64,000 bases of DNA from Pseudidiomarina tainanensis. Lineage in GTDB: Bacteria; Pseudomonadota; Gammaproteobacteria; Enterobacterales; Alteromonadaceae. Within the stretch, counting starts at the first letter, position 1. Each line of letters opens with the position of its first letter. Location of the stretch: contig NZ_PIQJ01000001.1 of NCBI RefSeq assembly GCF_004214835.1, positions 186,001-250,000 on the forward strand. The letters run 5' to 3'. Both the position numbers and the translations under genes were made by a program. Below the pieces are notes generated by a model, which worked only from the letters and a program-made list of their open reading frames with translations, searched no databases and was not told the origin of the DNA. This document shows positions 8,455 to 16,800 of the stretch, piece after piece.

Positions 8455-9972
8455 TTACTTCATATCACCCGTTTGTTCAAAGCGCTCATGCCAACTGAGT
8501 GCTTCATTTAGAAGGTGCGGAGTATGCATACCACGACCGCTGGCGCAGGCTCGCTCGAAGTAATCGTGTAGCTGGTCTTTGAAATCAGGGTGAGCGCAAT
8601 TTTCAATGATTGTGCGAGCGCGTTGGCGTGGTGAAAGCCCGCGCAAATCAGCTAAACCTTGCTCGGTCACGATAATCTTTACGTCATGTTCAGTATGGTC
8701 GACATGCGAAACCATCGGCACAATCGAGGAAATTTTGCCGCCTTTTGCGGTCGATGGCGACATGAAGATTGAGAGATAACCATTGCGAGCAAAGTCACCG
8801 GAGCCGCCAATGCCGTTCATCATGCGGGTTCCCATGATATGGGTTGAATTTACGTTACCGTAGATATCCGCTTCAATCATGCCATTGGTGGCAATAATTC
8901 CTAAGCGTCGCGCGACTTCTGGGTGATTACTAATATCTTGCGAGCGCAACAGAATTTTTTCGCGATAAAACTCAATATTCTCATCAAACTTAGCTAACCC
9001 TTCAGGGCTTAATGAAAAAGCGGTTGCCGACGCCATCTGTAGCGTGCCGGATTTCAGCATCTTGAGCATACCGTCTTGAATAACCTCGGTATAAGCCGTC
9101 AGATTTTTATATGGACCAGTGTCGAGTGCCTCAAGTACTGCATTCGAAATATTACCCACGCCAGACTGTAGCGGTAGCAATTCTTTGGGTAACCGGCCAA
9201 TTTTTATTTCACGTTCAAAAAAGTCCAAAATGTGTTCAGCGATTCGCCGCGAAGCTTCGTCTGGTTGCTTAAATGGCGTATTCCGATCCGGTGCATTGGT
9301 TTCAACAACAGCAACCACTTTTTCGATCGGACAACGCAGATATAGATCGCCAATACGCTGATTCGGCTCAGTCAACATGATGGGCTTACGGTGCGGTGGC
9401 AAAGCGGCGTCATAATAAACGTCGTGCATACCTTCTAAGCGCTCATGCTGCTTGTAGTTTACTTCGAGGATGACTCTATCCGCTTGCTCAATCCAAGTTT
9501 TGTTGTTACCAAGCGATGATGATGGAATCAACGAACCGTCTTCACGAATCCCAACAACCTCAATGATTGCGATATCCATTTTTCCGAAAAATCCCGACCA
9601 TGCATACTGCGCTACTTCGGAGAGGTGGTAATCGGCGTAGTTCATGGTGCCAGAGTTAATTCGGTCACGACAAATCGGATCGCTTTGGAACGGCAAACGC
9701 ATTTCGATACCATCCACTTCAGCGAGTTTGCCGTCGAGCTCTGGCGCGGTTGAAGCGCCAGTTAGAACATTGATACGAAATGGTTTTCCACCTTGCGCAT
9801 TATGAGCTCGAATGCGCTCTGCTAGCGCACCAGGCACTGCTTTGGGATAACCGGCTCCAGTGAAACCACTCATGCCAACATTAGCGCCAGGCGATATAAG
9901 TTTTGCCGCTTCTTCGGCGCTCATGACTAAGTGCTTCAGTTCGGGACATAGAATACGGGAATTTTTAGACAT
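8455..9972 (-). CDS. Acetyl-CoA hydrolase/transferase family CoA-transferase (succinate:acetate type)
   Basis: A 505-residue cytosolic enzyme matching the acetyl-CoA hydrolase/transferase family in length and motifs. Visible are the N-terminal SPGANVGMSGFTGAGYPKAV, YTEVIQD near residue 296 whose Glu is the expected carrier of the glutamyl-CoA thioester, and the C-terminal NGMIEADIYGNVNSTH and GIGGSGDFARNGYL. Family members move CoA between acetyl- or propionyl-CoA and succinate, feeding acetate or propionate metabolism into the TCA cycle. Which acid pair is used here cannot be read from the sequence. The gene is monocistronic with AGGTAATGTC before the ATG, and ends at a hairpin shared with the convergent lipoprotein gene. 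Confidence 0.88.
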   Translation of the reverse strand: MSKNSRILCPELKHLVMSAEEAAKLISPGANVGMSGFTGAGYPKAVPGALAERIRAHNAQGGKPFRINVLTGASTAPELDGKLAEVDGIEMRLPFQSDPICRDRINSGTMNYADYHLSEVAQYAWSGFFGKMDIAIIEVVGIREDGSLIPSSSLGNNKTWIEQADRVILEVNYKQHERLEGMHDVYYDAALPPHRKPIMLTEPNQRIGDLYLRCPIEKVVAVVETNAPDRNTPFKQPDEASRRIAEHILDFFEREIKIGRLPKELLPLQSGVGNISNAVLEALDTGPYKNLTAYTEVIQDGMLKMLKSGTLQMASATAFSLSPEGLAKFDENIEFYREKILLRSQDISNHPEVARRLGIIATNGMIEADIYGNVNSTHIMGTRMMNGIGGSGDFARNGYLSIFMSPSTAKGGKISSIVPMVSHVDHTEHDVKIIVTEQGLADLRGLSPRQRARTIIENCAHPDFKDQLHDYFERACASGRGMHTPHLLNEALSWHERFEQTGDMK

Positions 9973-10090
9973 GACATTACCTGTAGGTTAACTCACAAGA
10001 CTGCATTCTTTGTGTATTAATGGGATGCAGGTATAAAGGGCGATATTGTACGCCGAACCTTCAGGCTTGAGGTGTGGTTACGACCAAAGT

Positions 10091-11653
10091 CTAACGGTGA
10101 TGAGATGTCAAATCTAGTCGACTATCATAAAGTTCGGTTTTGACTTTGAAGTAACCCAGCAATGTATGTGAAAGGTTGTCATGACTTACTTGCTGGTTGT
10201 CAGTTCGAGCATTCGCTTTGAAGTGATTACTTGGCCAGACAATCCAAGGAATATGGGTTTGTTCTTTTGGCGCTAACCATTTCGGCAAACCATGCAAATA
10301 CACCCCATTGTCGCCGAGTGATTCACCATGATCAGAAACATACATTAAGCTGGCGTCTAGTCGCATATCGTTCTTCAGTAACTCGATAATGGCCGCGACC
10401 ATTTCGTCAGTCACCACCAGACTGTTGTCGTAGGCATTCACAATTTCTTCGCGTGCACATTCGGTTAGCTCTGCGCTAGTGCATTCTGGCAAAAACTTTT
10501 TTAATTGCTCTGGTGATCGCTCAAAGTAGGCTGGTCCGTGACTCCCCATTTGATGGAGAACCACTATCGAATCGCCTTTCACGTTCTCGATCCACTCGTG
10601 AAACAGATCGATGAGCGCCGTATCAAAACAATCTTGATTTGCTGCACACATCTCGGGAGGTATTTTGAGGGTGTTGATACGGTCACAGACGTTTTTACAA
10701 CCGGAGTTATTCTCAACCCAAGTCACATGAATACCAACGGTGTCTAATACGTCGAGTACGTTCGTCGTATTACGTGCTGCTTGATCATAATTATCTGCGT
10801 TGTAGAAGCTAAACATGCACGGTACCGAGATAGCTGTGGCGGTGCCACACGATACGGCTTCATCATAGCTTGCAATTTCACCGGAGCGTTCTAATTGCTC
10901 AAGCCGCGGCGTGGTTGGACGTGGATAACCATTCACCGAAAAATGATCGGCGCGCGCTGTTTCACCGAGAATAACCACCATAACTTTCGGCTTGGTTTCT
11001 GCGCTTATTTCGCGAAACGCATCTTCACCTTGCGTCACAAATTCAGAGGGTTTGCTGAGCTTTTGCTTGGCAACGGAGACGGAGGCTGAAATAACATTAA
11101 AAGGCACAATGCGGTATTTGATATCGCGATGATTCCGAAAAAGAGAGGCAAAATCATCATAACTTGTCATCACAATTCCTATTGAAAAAATTGTAAAGCA
11201 AAGCCCGATAATCACGCCCTGTTTCAATCTTTTGAAAAATCCAGTCGGGAGTATTTTGAGAAAGGCTAAAATTAACGCCGGAACAATCCCCATAAAAATG
11301 ACGTAAAAAAACAGGCCGAGGGATAGTTGGTCATGTGCTTCTGCTGGGTCGGTCTCCAGGGCGTTAATCAACATGTCTGGATCAATCAAGATGCCGTATT
11401 GCTGCATAAAAAATGCAGCTGGCGCCGCCAACACGATCAGACCTATCGCCACCGGCTTGAAAATATTGAGTATTCTCGCAAGTACCAAAAGTAGCCCATA
11501 TACGCAGGCGACGAAGGCTAATAATTTAATCTGGGTAATAGGATATACCGCATAATTCTCGAGCGAATCGCGTAAAGCGGCTGAATACGCTAAAACTAAC
11601 CATGCGGTTACGCAAAGTAATATCGTCGAAAAATTAACGTTGATTCGCTTCAT
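10091..11653 (-). CDS. eptA: Lipid A phosphoethanolamine transferase (EptA/PmrC-like)
   Basis: A 520-residue inner-membrane enzyme. Five hydrophobic segments in the first ~190 residues are followed by a periplasmic sulfatase-fold domain. GETARADHFSVNGY gives the zinc-binding Glu (about 231), SCGTATA the nucleophilic Thr (about 271), and MYVSDHGESLG the Asp-His pair near 442. Cysteines at SGCKNVCDR, PEMCAANQDCF and PECTSAELTECA match the disulfides of the family. It transfers phosphoethanolamine to lipid A, lowering its negative charge. I use ATG 11653 (MKRINVNFS), which overlaps the end of the PAP2 gene by 20 bases; the longer frame adds 22 residues with no homology look. No PmrAB-type regulator is adjacent. 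Confidence 0.88.
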   Translation of the reverse strand: MKRINVNFSTILLCVTAWLVLAYSAALRDSLENYAVYPITQIKLLAFVACVYGLLLVLARILNIFKPVAIGLIVLAAPAAFFMQQYGILIDPDMLINALETDPAEAHDQLSLGLFFYVIFMGIVPALILAFLKILPTGFFKRLKQGVIIGLCFTIFSIGIVMTSYDDFASLFRNHRDIKYRIVPFNVISASVSVAKQKLSKPSEFVTQGEDAFREISAETKPKVMVVILGETARADHFSVNGYPRPTTPRLEQLERSGEIASYDEAVSCGTATAISVPCMFSFYNADNYDQAARNTTNVLDVLDTVGIHVTWVENNSGCKNVCDRINTLKIPPEMCAANQDCFDTALIDLFHEWIENVKGDSIVVLHQMGSHGPAYFERSPEQLKKFLPECTSAELTECAREEIVNAYDNSLVVTDEMVAAIIELLKNDMRLDASLMYVSDHGESLGDNGVYLHGLPKWLAPKEQTHIPWIVWPSNHFKANARTDNQQVSHDNLSHTLLGYFKVKTELYDSRLDLTSHHR

Positions 11654-12323
11654 GGTGCTTACCAAAATGATGAATAAAGAACGATACGCTCCAACAGATA
11701 AATGCGGTGGTGATGTCATCTAAAAAGAAATGAGCCCCGCGTAATTGCTGAACCAGTCCAAGTGAGAATCCCACGACAATAGAGCTCACCAGTGCAAACT
11801 TCGCTAAAGTGATCCGGTTGTTCTTCCAGAAGAAATAAAGTGCCAGCCAACTAAAACCGATACTGGAATGGCCTGCAGGAAAGCATCGGCCGGGTGCGAA
11901 ACTACTCTCTCTGAAGGACCAAAAATCGACATATGGCTTAGCGCCGCCGTATAGACTGAGATCCCATGGACAGTCCATTCCCAGTGTGGCTTTGAGATAG
12001 TTGACGATTCCGAATGACAGCAATAACGAGAGTAAAAGTAAGGTATATCGCCGCCGTTTTTCGCGGCGACCAAAAGGAGAATAATGATAAATCGTTAAAA
12101 ACAAAACCAAAGCGATAGCGACAAAGTTAAGCTCGCGCACGCCATTATGAAGAATATCTTTGGTAATAAAGTGGTCACGTAAAGACCACTGAAAGCCTTC
12201 TAATCGATAGATATAGTCAGCCAGCAGAAACTTTACGTCGGTGACTTCTATGACCAGAAATAAAGCAGAAAAAATGACTGCTGTGATCAACCAATTTCTG
12301 GTGCTATATGAATTTTCTACCAT
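11634..12323 (-). CDS. PAP2-family membrane phosphatase
   Basis: A 229-residue membrane protein with about six helices. PAP2 motifs are present: PAGHSSIGF (the PSGH motif) and LRGAHFFLDDI, giving Arg, His and Asp of the SRxxxxxHxxxD motif. The first KxxxxxxRP motif is weak (KATLGMDCPWDL). The family removes phosphate from lipid phosphates in the periplasm. Directly upstream of and overlapping an EptA homologue, it may act as a lipid A or undecaprenyl-diphosphate phosphatase in the same remodelling step. The pair is probably one transcription unit. Substrate is inferred from context only. Confidence 0.82.
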   Translation of the reverse strand: MVENSYSTRNWLITAVIFSALFLVIEVTDVKFLLADYIYRLEGFQWSLRDHFITKDILHNGVRELNFVAIALVLFLTIYHYSPFGRREKRRRYTLLLLSLLLSFGIVNYLKATLGMDCPWDLSLYGGAKPYVDFWSFRESSFAPGRCFPAGHSSIGFSWLALYFFWKNNRITLAKFALVSSIVVGFSLGLVQQLRGAHFFLDDITTAFICWSVSFFIHHFGKHHEANQR

Positions 12324-12424
12324 AGCGATACCGTTACCATCAAAACGATGCGTAACGGTATGCTATTGAACAAAGATTAAGTAAGGCTTAAGAAGTTTTA
12401 ATATTTTGGTAACAATGATGCCGA

Positions 12425-14521
12425 TTAAAACGACCCGACGAGTGACAATGCGGCATTGAGTGGCGCCCCGACTGTTACCTGATGCGTTGAGTGCGCATTC
12501 GGGAAATAGAGCTCATCGGTCAGGTTCTCAATATTCAACTGTACTCGCATATCATCAGAAATTTGGTAATACGCTGATGCGTCAATGCGTGTATAGCTTG
12601 GCATGACAGCTGTATTGCCGTTGTCGATGAAGCTCTCATCTTGGTACGTCGCACCAAGTGCCATGCCGAACTTATCGGTAAACTGGTAAGTATTCCAAAC
12701 CGAGAAAGTCTGTTCAGGTAACTCACGTGGTGTGCGACCAGTTGGGCCTGCGCGATCCACAATTTCACCATCGAGATTGCTGTAGTTAGCCGTAAGATAC
12801 CAGTTGTCCGTGACTTGGCCTTTGAATTGTAATTCAAAACCATTAATGTCCGAGTCAATAATATCTAAGGTCGACGGGTCGTTGTCGGCTGGCTGCGGCG
12901 AGCTTTGTTCATTTTCAAAAATCGCTGCCGTGAAACTCATACCTGGCACAAAGTCCCATTTAACCCCGATTTCGCGATTGCTGTAAGTATCTGGGTCAAG
13001 CTTGTCATTTTCGCCGTTAATATCCGTATATTGTTCACCACTGCGTGGCAAAAATGAGCGGCTGTAACTTGCATACAGCGAGACATTTTCCATCGGTTTA
13101 TAAATGATACCAGCACGAGGTGAAACTTCATTGTCGGTGCGACTGCGGGCTTCTAATACCGCTGGGTCGGCGTTGAATACTTCAATATCAAATTGATCAA
13201 AGCGCGCACCGAGTACCACATCAAAGTAATCCGATAAGGCAATTTCGTCTTGAACGTAAACCGATACCACGTCTAATTTCACGCGCGTGTCATCATTCAG
13301 ATCGCTAAAACTTACCGTAAAGTTCTCGCCATCCGCGTTGACACCGGCAAGCCCATTGATGTTGATTGGACGCTGAATATCAAATAATTCCTGGTCAGAA
13401 CCTGTGGTGCTGAATACTGGATTAAATCGATTTTGATCGGAGTGGGTCGAAATCAACTCTGAGCCAACAATGAGTGTATGACCAATATTGCCAGTTTCAA
13501 ATTCGCCAACAATATTACCGGATAGAATCAAGTTATCGCGAGATGTGCTGTCAATGTAGCCATCAAGCTCAACAACGTTGTTCGTTGCATCGTAGTCGCT
13601 CGCGTAGAAGTTTGAGTACACTTTTTCATAGTCGCCGTAAAATGCACTGAAGTTACCTTTTACGGCGTCACTGAATTTATGTTCGACTGCGACTCTGAAA
13701 ATGTGTGCTTCAACATCGTTATAGTTGTTCTGCGGATCACCAAACACGATATCTTCGAAGGCTTTAACAGGGCGGCCATCGGCACCAGTCGGAACACCAC
13801 GATCGATGAAACGCTCATGATTCACATATTCATAAGAAAGATTAAGCGTGGTGTCGTCGGATAATTCAAATCGCGCCGTAGGGTTAAAGCCATAACGATC
13901 GCCATCATAAAAATCACGATGGTTTTCAACGCGCTCGTACATGGCGTTAATTCGTAACGCTGAGCTGTCGCTCATGGTGACGTTCGTATCGATAGCGGCG
14001 TTTAAGCCACCGAAAGAGTTGACCGAAGTTGTGTAATCGGTAAATTCGCCACCAATATCAGCCTTCTTTGAAACTCGATTTAAAATACCACCGGTACCGC
14101 CACGACCAAATAACAACGCATTCGGGCCTCGTAGTATCTCGACCTGCTCAATGTTGTATAGCGCACGATAGTACTGCACGTCATCACGGTTACCATCGAG
14201 ATAAAAATCAGCCGTTGAGCGCACACCACGGAAAACCACAGCGTCGCGATGGCCTTCACCTTGCGTCGTATTCACACCGGGGGTGTAGTCAATAATCTCA
14301 CCAATGCTGGTAATCCCGCGCTCTGAAATTTCTTCGGCGGTGATGATGGTGAGACTCTGTGGCACGTCAATAATAGGTGTCGGGGTTTTCACGGAATTGG
14401 ATTCACTCACCGACAAATGTTGACCCCTGACTTCAATTCGCTCGACGTCATTACTTTCCTGTGCGGTTGCGGTATGGCTCATTAAAATGGCCGCAGCGAT
14501 AGTTGTAAGTCTGAATTTCAC
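12425..14521 (-). CDS. TonB-dependent siderophore receptor
   Basis: A 698-residue outer-membrane receptor. A signal peptide MKFRLTTIAAAILMSHTATAQ precedes a TonB-box-like ERIEVRGQ, then the plug (VDVPQSLTIITAEEI-like segment, VVFRGV, EILRGPNALLFGRGGTGG) and a 22-strand barrel ending in Phe (LSLVGSF). The plug and FGRGGTGGILNRVSK segment are typical of the siderophore-receptor subfamily, near catecholate receptors such as Fiu, although the ligand is not certain. The GTG start follows a GGAG by about seven bases. A candidate Fur box lies about 85 bases upstream, consistent with iron repression. No siderophore biosynthesis genes are in the window, so it may take up xenosiderophores. Confidence 0.88.
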   Translation of the reverse strand: MKFRLTTIAAAILMSHTATAQESNDVERIEVRGQHLSVSESNSVKTPTPIIDVPQSLTIITAEEISERGITSIGEIIDYTPGVNTTQGEGHRDAVVFRGVRSTADFYLDGNRDDVQYYRALYNIEQVEILRGPNALLFGRGGTGGILNRVSKKADIGGEFTDYTTSVNSFGGLNAAIDTNVTMSDSSALRINAMYERVENHRDFYDGDRYGFNPTARFELSDDTTLNLSYEYVNHERFIDRGVPTGADGRPVKAFEDIVFGDPQNNYNDVEAHIFRVAVEHKFSDAVKGNFSAFYGDYEKVYSNFYASDYDATNNVVELDGYIDSTSRDNLILSGNIVGEFETGNIGHTLIVGSELISTHSDQNRFNPVFSTTGSDQELFDIQRPININGLAGVNADGENFTVSFSDLNDDTRVKLDVVSVYVQDEIALSDYFDVVLGARFDQFDIEVFNADPAVLEARSRTDNEVSPRAGIIYKPMENVSLYASYSRSFLPRSGEQYTDINGENDKLDPDTYSNREIGVKWDFVPGMSFTAAIFENEQSSPQPADNDPSTLDIIDSDINGFELQFKGQVTDNWYLTANYSNLDGEIVDRAGPTGRTPRELPEQTFSVWNTYQFTDKFGMALGATYQDESFIDNGNTAVMPSYTRIDASAYYQISDDMRVQLNIENLTDELYFPNAHSTHQVTVGAPLNAALSLVGSF

Positions 14522-14604
14522 GTTGGGATCTCCAATTGAGTGTCAGTAAATTTTCTCAGTAGCGTCCGCCGAAAGGGCATGACTTCGCAAACGGAGGGCA
14601 TGTT

Positions 14605-14623
14605 AATGCGAATCATTCCTAAT
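14605..14623. promoter_or_regulatory. Candidate Fur box upstream of the siderophore receptor
   Basis: AATGCGAATCATTCCTAAT matches 13 of 19 positions of AATGATAATCATTATCATT. It is much weaker than the site at 51686 but shares its AATGCGAATC half. It sits within 100 bases of the receptor start. Confidence 0.45.
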
Positions 14624-14673
14624 TGCAACAAGCGCGATGTAAAATTGGAGATCCTGATAATGCGCAATTATTC

Positions 14674-14799
14674 TCAGTTTTTTGTAGGCAAACGTGAAAT
14701 ACCCCAAAAAAACACACCTAAACCACATCCCATAAGAAATAAAAACAATCCGATTCCTACCGGTGAACCCCAAGATAAAATGACCATTAGCTCGTACAT
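14674..14799 (-). CDS. 41-residue single-span membrane protein at the end of the hydrolase operon
   Basis: A short frame preceded by an excellent ribosome binding site (AAAAGGAGA, six bases before ATG 14797-14799). It encodes MYELMVILSWGSPVGIGLFL and onwards, one long glycine-rich hydrophobic stretch (about residues 4-33), then a positively charged tail RLPTKN, so the C-terminus probably faces the cytoplasm. It starts 37 bases after the stop of the alpha/beta hydrolase gene on the same strand, so it is likely the last gene of the 18659-14674 operon. No family is recognised. The strong start signal and membrane-like composition argue that it is real. It could anchor or modulate one of the exported hydrolases. 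Confidence 0.6.
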   Translation of the reverse strand: MYELMVILSWGSPVGIGLFLFLMGCGLGVFFWGISRLPTKN

Positions 14800-14836
14800 T
14801 ACTATTCTCCTTTTGCAACGATTGCTGTTACATCAA

Positions 14837-15916
14837 TTAATCATTAGATGTTATTGATTTAACCACAGCTTTAGTGTTGAGCGGTAGCTCTGATCTCGAT
14901 TGAGCTTTATTTAGATGCCGCTTAAACCAGTTATCTATTGTAGCAACGACGACTTCTCGTTCACCGCGAATCATATGATTTTCACCAGCGAAAACTTTAA
15001 GGTGATGTGATTCAATGTTTGCGTCTAGACGCTTTGAAAAAGTTCGCGCTGATTGCACTGAAACGCGCTCGTCATCTTCGCCGTGTATCTGCAAAACCGC
15101 GACATGTCGTGGTAACCTTTCTGGCCATAAACTCGCTGAACGGGTATACAGTTGCTCAGCTTCCTTTGATGAGTAGTCGGGAATCAATGCACGATAGACT
15201 CGTTCCATTTCAGGGCGAAACTTCTTCATGTCCACCAGATCGACAAGACCTCCGACAACCGCTACAGCACGATATTTTTCGATGACATTTTGCGGTGCAT
15301 CGCGTAAAGCCATAAAGGTATTCATCGCGCCGCGTGAAATGCCCAACATGAACCGCTGATTATCGTTTGTTTCAGGCATATCCGCTATGATTTCACCAAG
15401 CGCCAAAACATCTTCTACGTCACGACCGCCAAACTCGTCCACTCCCTCAGAGCGTGGGCTACCGCCGCGATATTGAGTTGCTGCAACAACATAGCCTTTT
15501 TTTGACAACGGAATGATGAAGTCGAGTAATTGCGCGAGGGTAATCGCACCAAATCCTTGGTTTCCTCCGCGATTATAGAGCACCATAGGTAAAGGTTTAG
15601 ACATTGGCGAGTGTTTCGGTTTAACGACAAAAGCCTGTACTGAAGTACCATCAAAACTTCGGTAAACGCCTACTGTGCAGTCAACGCTGGCGACGGCATC
15701 GTTAAAGCGATCTTCGTCATAGCGCCATGAGATTAACCATGCTTTTAACCAGCCATTGCGCTCGCGTATTAAGTCAATCCAAGCATCATACGTTGGAAAC
15801 GATTGAAAGCAGCTTCCGGCGGCCTGAAACTGTTTAGCGACGCTGGTCGAGTGCGCTGTAATTGGCGCGAAAATTAAAAGTGCTAGGCAAACGAGAGTTA
15901 CGATTTTCTTAAGCAT
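14837..15916 (-). CDS. Secreted alpha/beta hydrolase (prolyl oligopeptidase-like, S9 fold)
   Basis: A 359-residue exported protein: signal peptide MLKKIVTLVCLALLIFAPITAHS, then an N-terminal ~100-residue region and an alpha/beta-hydrolase domain. The triad is visible as the Ser of LGISRGAMNTFMA (near 196), Asp of IHGEDDERVS and His of FAGENHMI. VLYNRGGNQGFG is the usual oxyanion strand/loop of S9-type peptidases and esterases. Its ATG shares one base with the stop of the trypsin-like gene (TAATG), so the two are translationally coupled. In this operon it probably cleaves peptides or esters in the periplasm after the upstream protease has acted, although the substrate is unknown. Confidence 0.82.
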   Translation of the reverse strand: MLKKIVTLVCLALLIFAPITAHSTSVAKQFQAAGSCFQSFPTYDAWIDLIRERNGWLKAWLISWRYDEDRFNDAVASVDCTVGVYRSFDGTSVQAFVVKPKHSPMSKPLPMVLYNRGGNQGFGAITLAQLLDFIIPLSKKGYVVAATQYRGGSPRSEGVDEFGGRDVEDVLALGEIIADMPETNDNQRFMLGISRGAMNTFMALRDAPQNVIEKYRAVAVVGGLVDLVDMKKFRPEMERVYRALIPDYSSKEAEQLYTRSASLWPERLPRHVAVLQIHGEDDERVSVQSARTFSKRLDANIESHHLKVFAGENHMIRGEREVVVATIDNWFKRHLNKAQSRSELPLNTKAVVKSITSND

Positions 15917-16800
15917 TATGATTCCTTAACCGGGGTATAATTTATTTGATGACAGATGCTATCGATATCATCGATGCCAGGTTGCACAAATCGCTCTGCC
16001 GAACTCATTTCGCGACGTTGTCGTGGTGTAGCAGCGAACATCGCCTCGATCCATGGTAGATGAGCAGAAACTCTGGTGTAGACTTCATTGACACCGTACT
16101 CGCCCATTTCTTTAAACCACGAGTCAGCGCGTGAACTTATGCCCAACAACCAATACTCTCCACCACGTTTGATAAATGCCGGGCCACCGCTATCACCGTT
16201 GCCGGAAACGCCCTCCAGCGGCAAGGCTTTTACACCTTTGTCAAAAGTAAATGTGATCTCATTACCTCGAGCGCTTTCAATGCGATTTTGTGCCTTACGC
16301 AAGACACCGGCATTTTCTTTGTAATTGACGGTTTGACCTGTTAAACCATTTCCAGTGCCGCCAGAACCAATAAACCAGACATCCTTTCCCACCTCATTAC
16401 TACCCGCATAAAGACGAGCGGTAACTGGAGAATTTAGTGGCTCGGCGAGCTCAATAAGAGCGATATCATTATCGCCATTGCGTTCATAATCCGGATGACT
16501 GTATCGCGCTTTGACCTCGACAATCTTGTCGCCGATTCGAATTGCCGTTCCTGGAGTAACACAAAAAACAGTATGGGCGGCGGTCACAACCCACTTTTCA
16601 TGAACTAAGGTGCCATGTGCACCAATTTTGTAGAGTGTTGCCAAAGGTGGAAAATCTGCTTGTGTTGCGAGATAAGATCCATCTTTGACGTCGTGGCGAA
16701 TAACAATGGGGGTTGCAACAACAATAATAGAAATAGTACTGAGCCCTATACCGAGAACGCAATTGCGCCACGAAGCTAAACGCTGCTTTATGCTCATCAT
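15916..16800 (-). CDS. Trypsin-like (S1) serine protease
   Basis: A 294-residue protein beginning with a short charged segment and one hydrophobic helix (CVLGIGLSTISIIVVATPIV), either a signal peptide or an N-terminal anchor. The S1 catalytic triad is intact: His in VTAAHTVF (about 75), Asp in NDIALIEL (about 113) and Ser in GNGDSGGPAF (about 204). No PDZ domain follows, so it is not a DegP type. The start overlaps the preceding amidohydrolase stop as ATGA (a second ATG three bases later is also possible; AGGAG lies upstream of both). The stop overlaps the next start as TAATG. A secreted protease embedded between two other hydrolases suggests joint breakdown of one extracellular substrate class. 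Confidence 0.85.
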   Translation of the reverse strand: MMSIKQRLASWRNCVLGIGLSTISIIVVATPIVIRHDVKDGSYLATQADFPPLATLYKIGAHGTLVHEKWVVTAAHTVFCVTPGTAIRIGDKIVEVKARYSHPDYERNGDNDIALIELAEPLNSPVTARLYAGSNEVGKDVWFIGSGGTGNGLTGQTVNYKENAGVLRKAQNRIESARGNEITFTFDKGVKALPLEGVSGNGDSGGPAFIKRGGEYWLLGISSRADSWFKEMGEYGVNEVYTRVSAHLPWIEAMFAATPRQRREMSSAERFVQPGIDDIDSICHQINYTPVKES

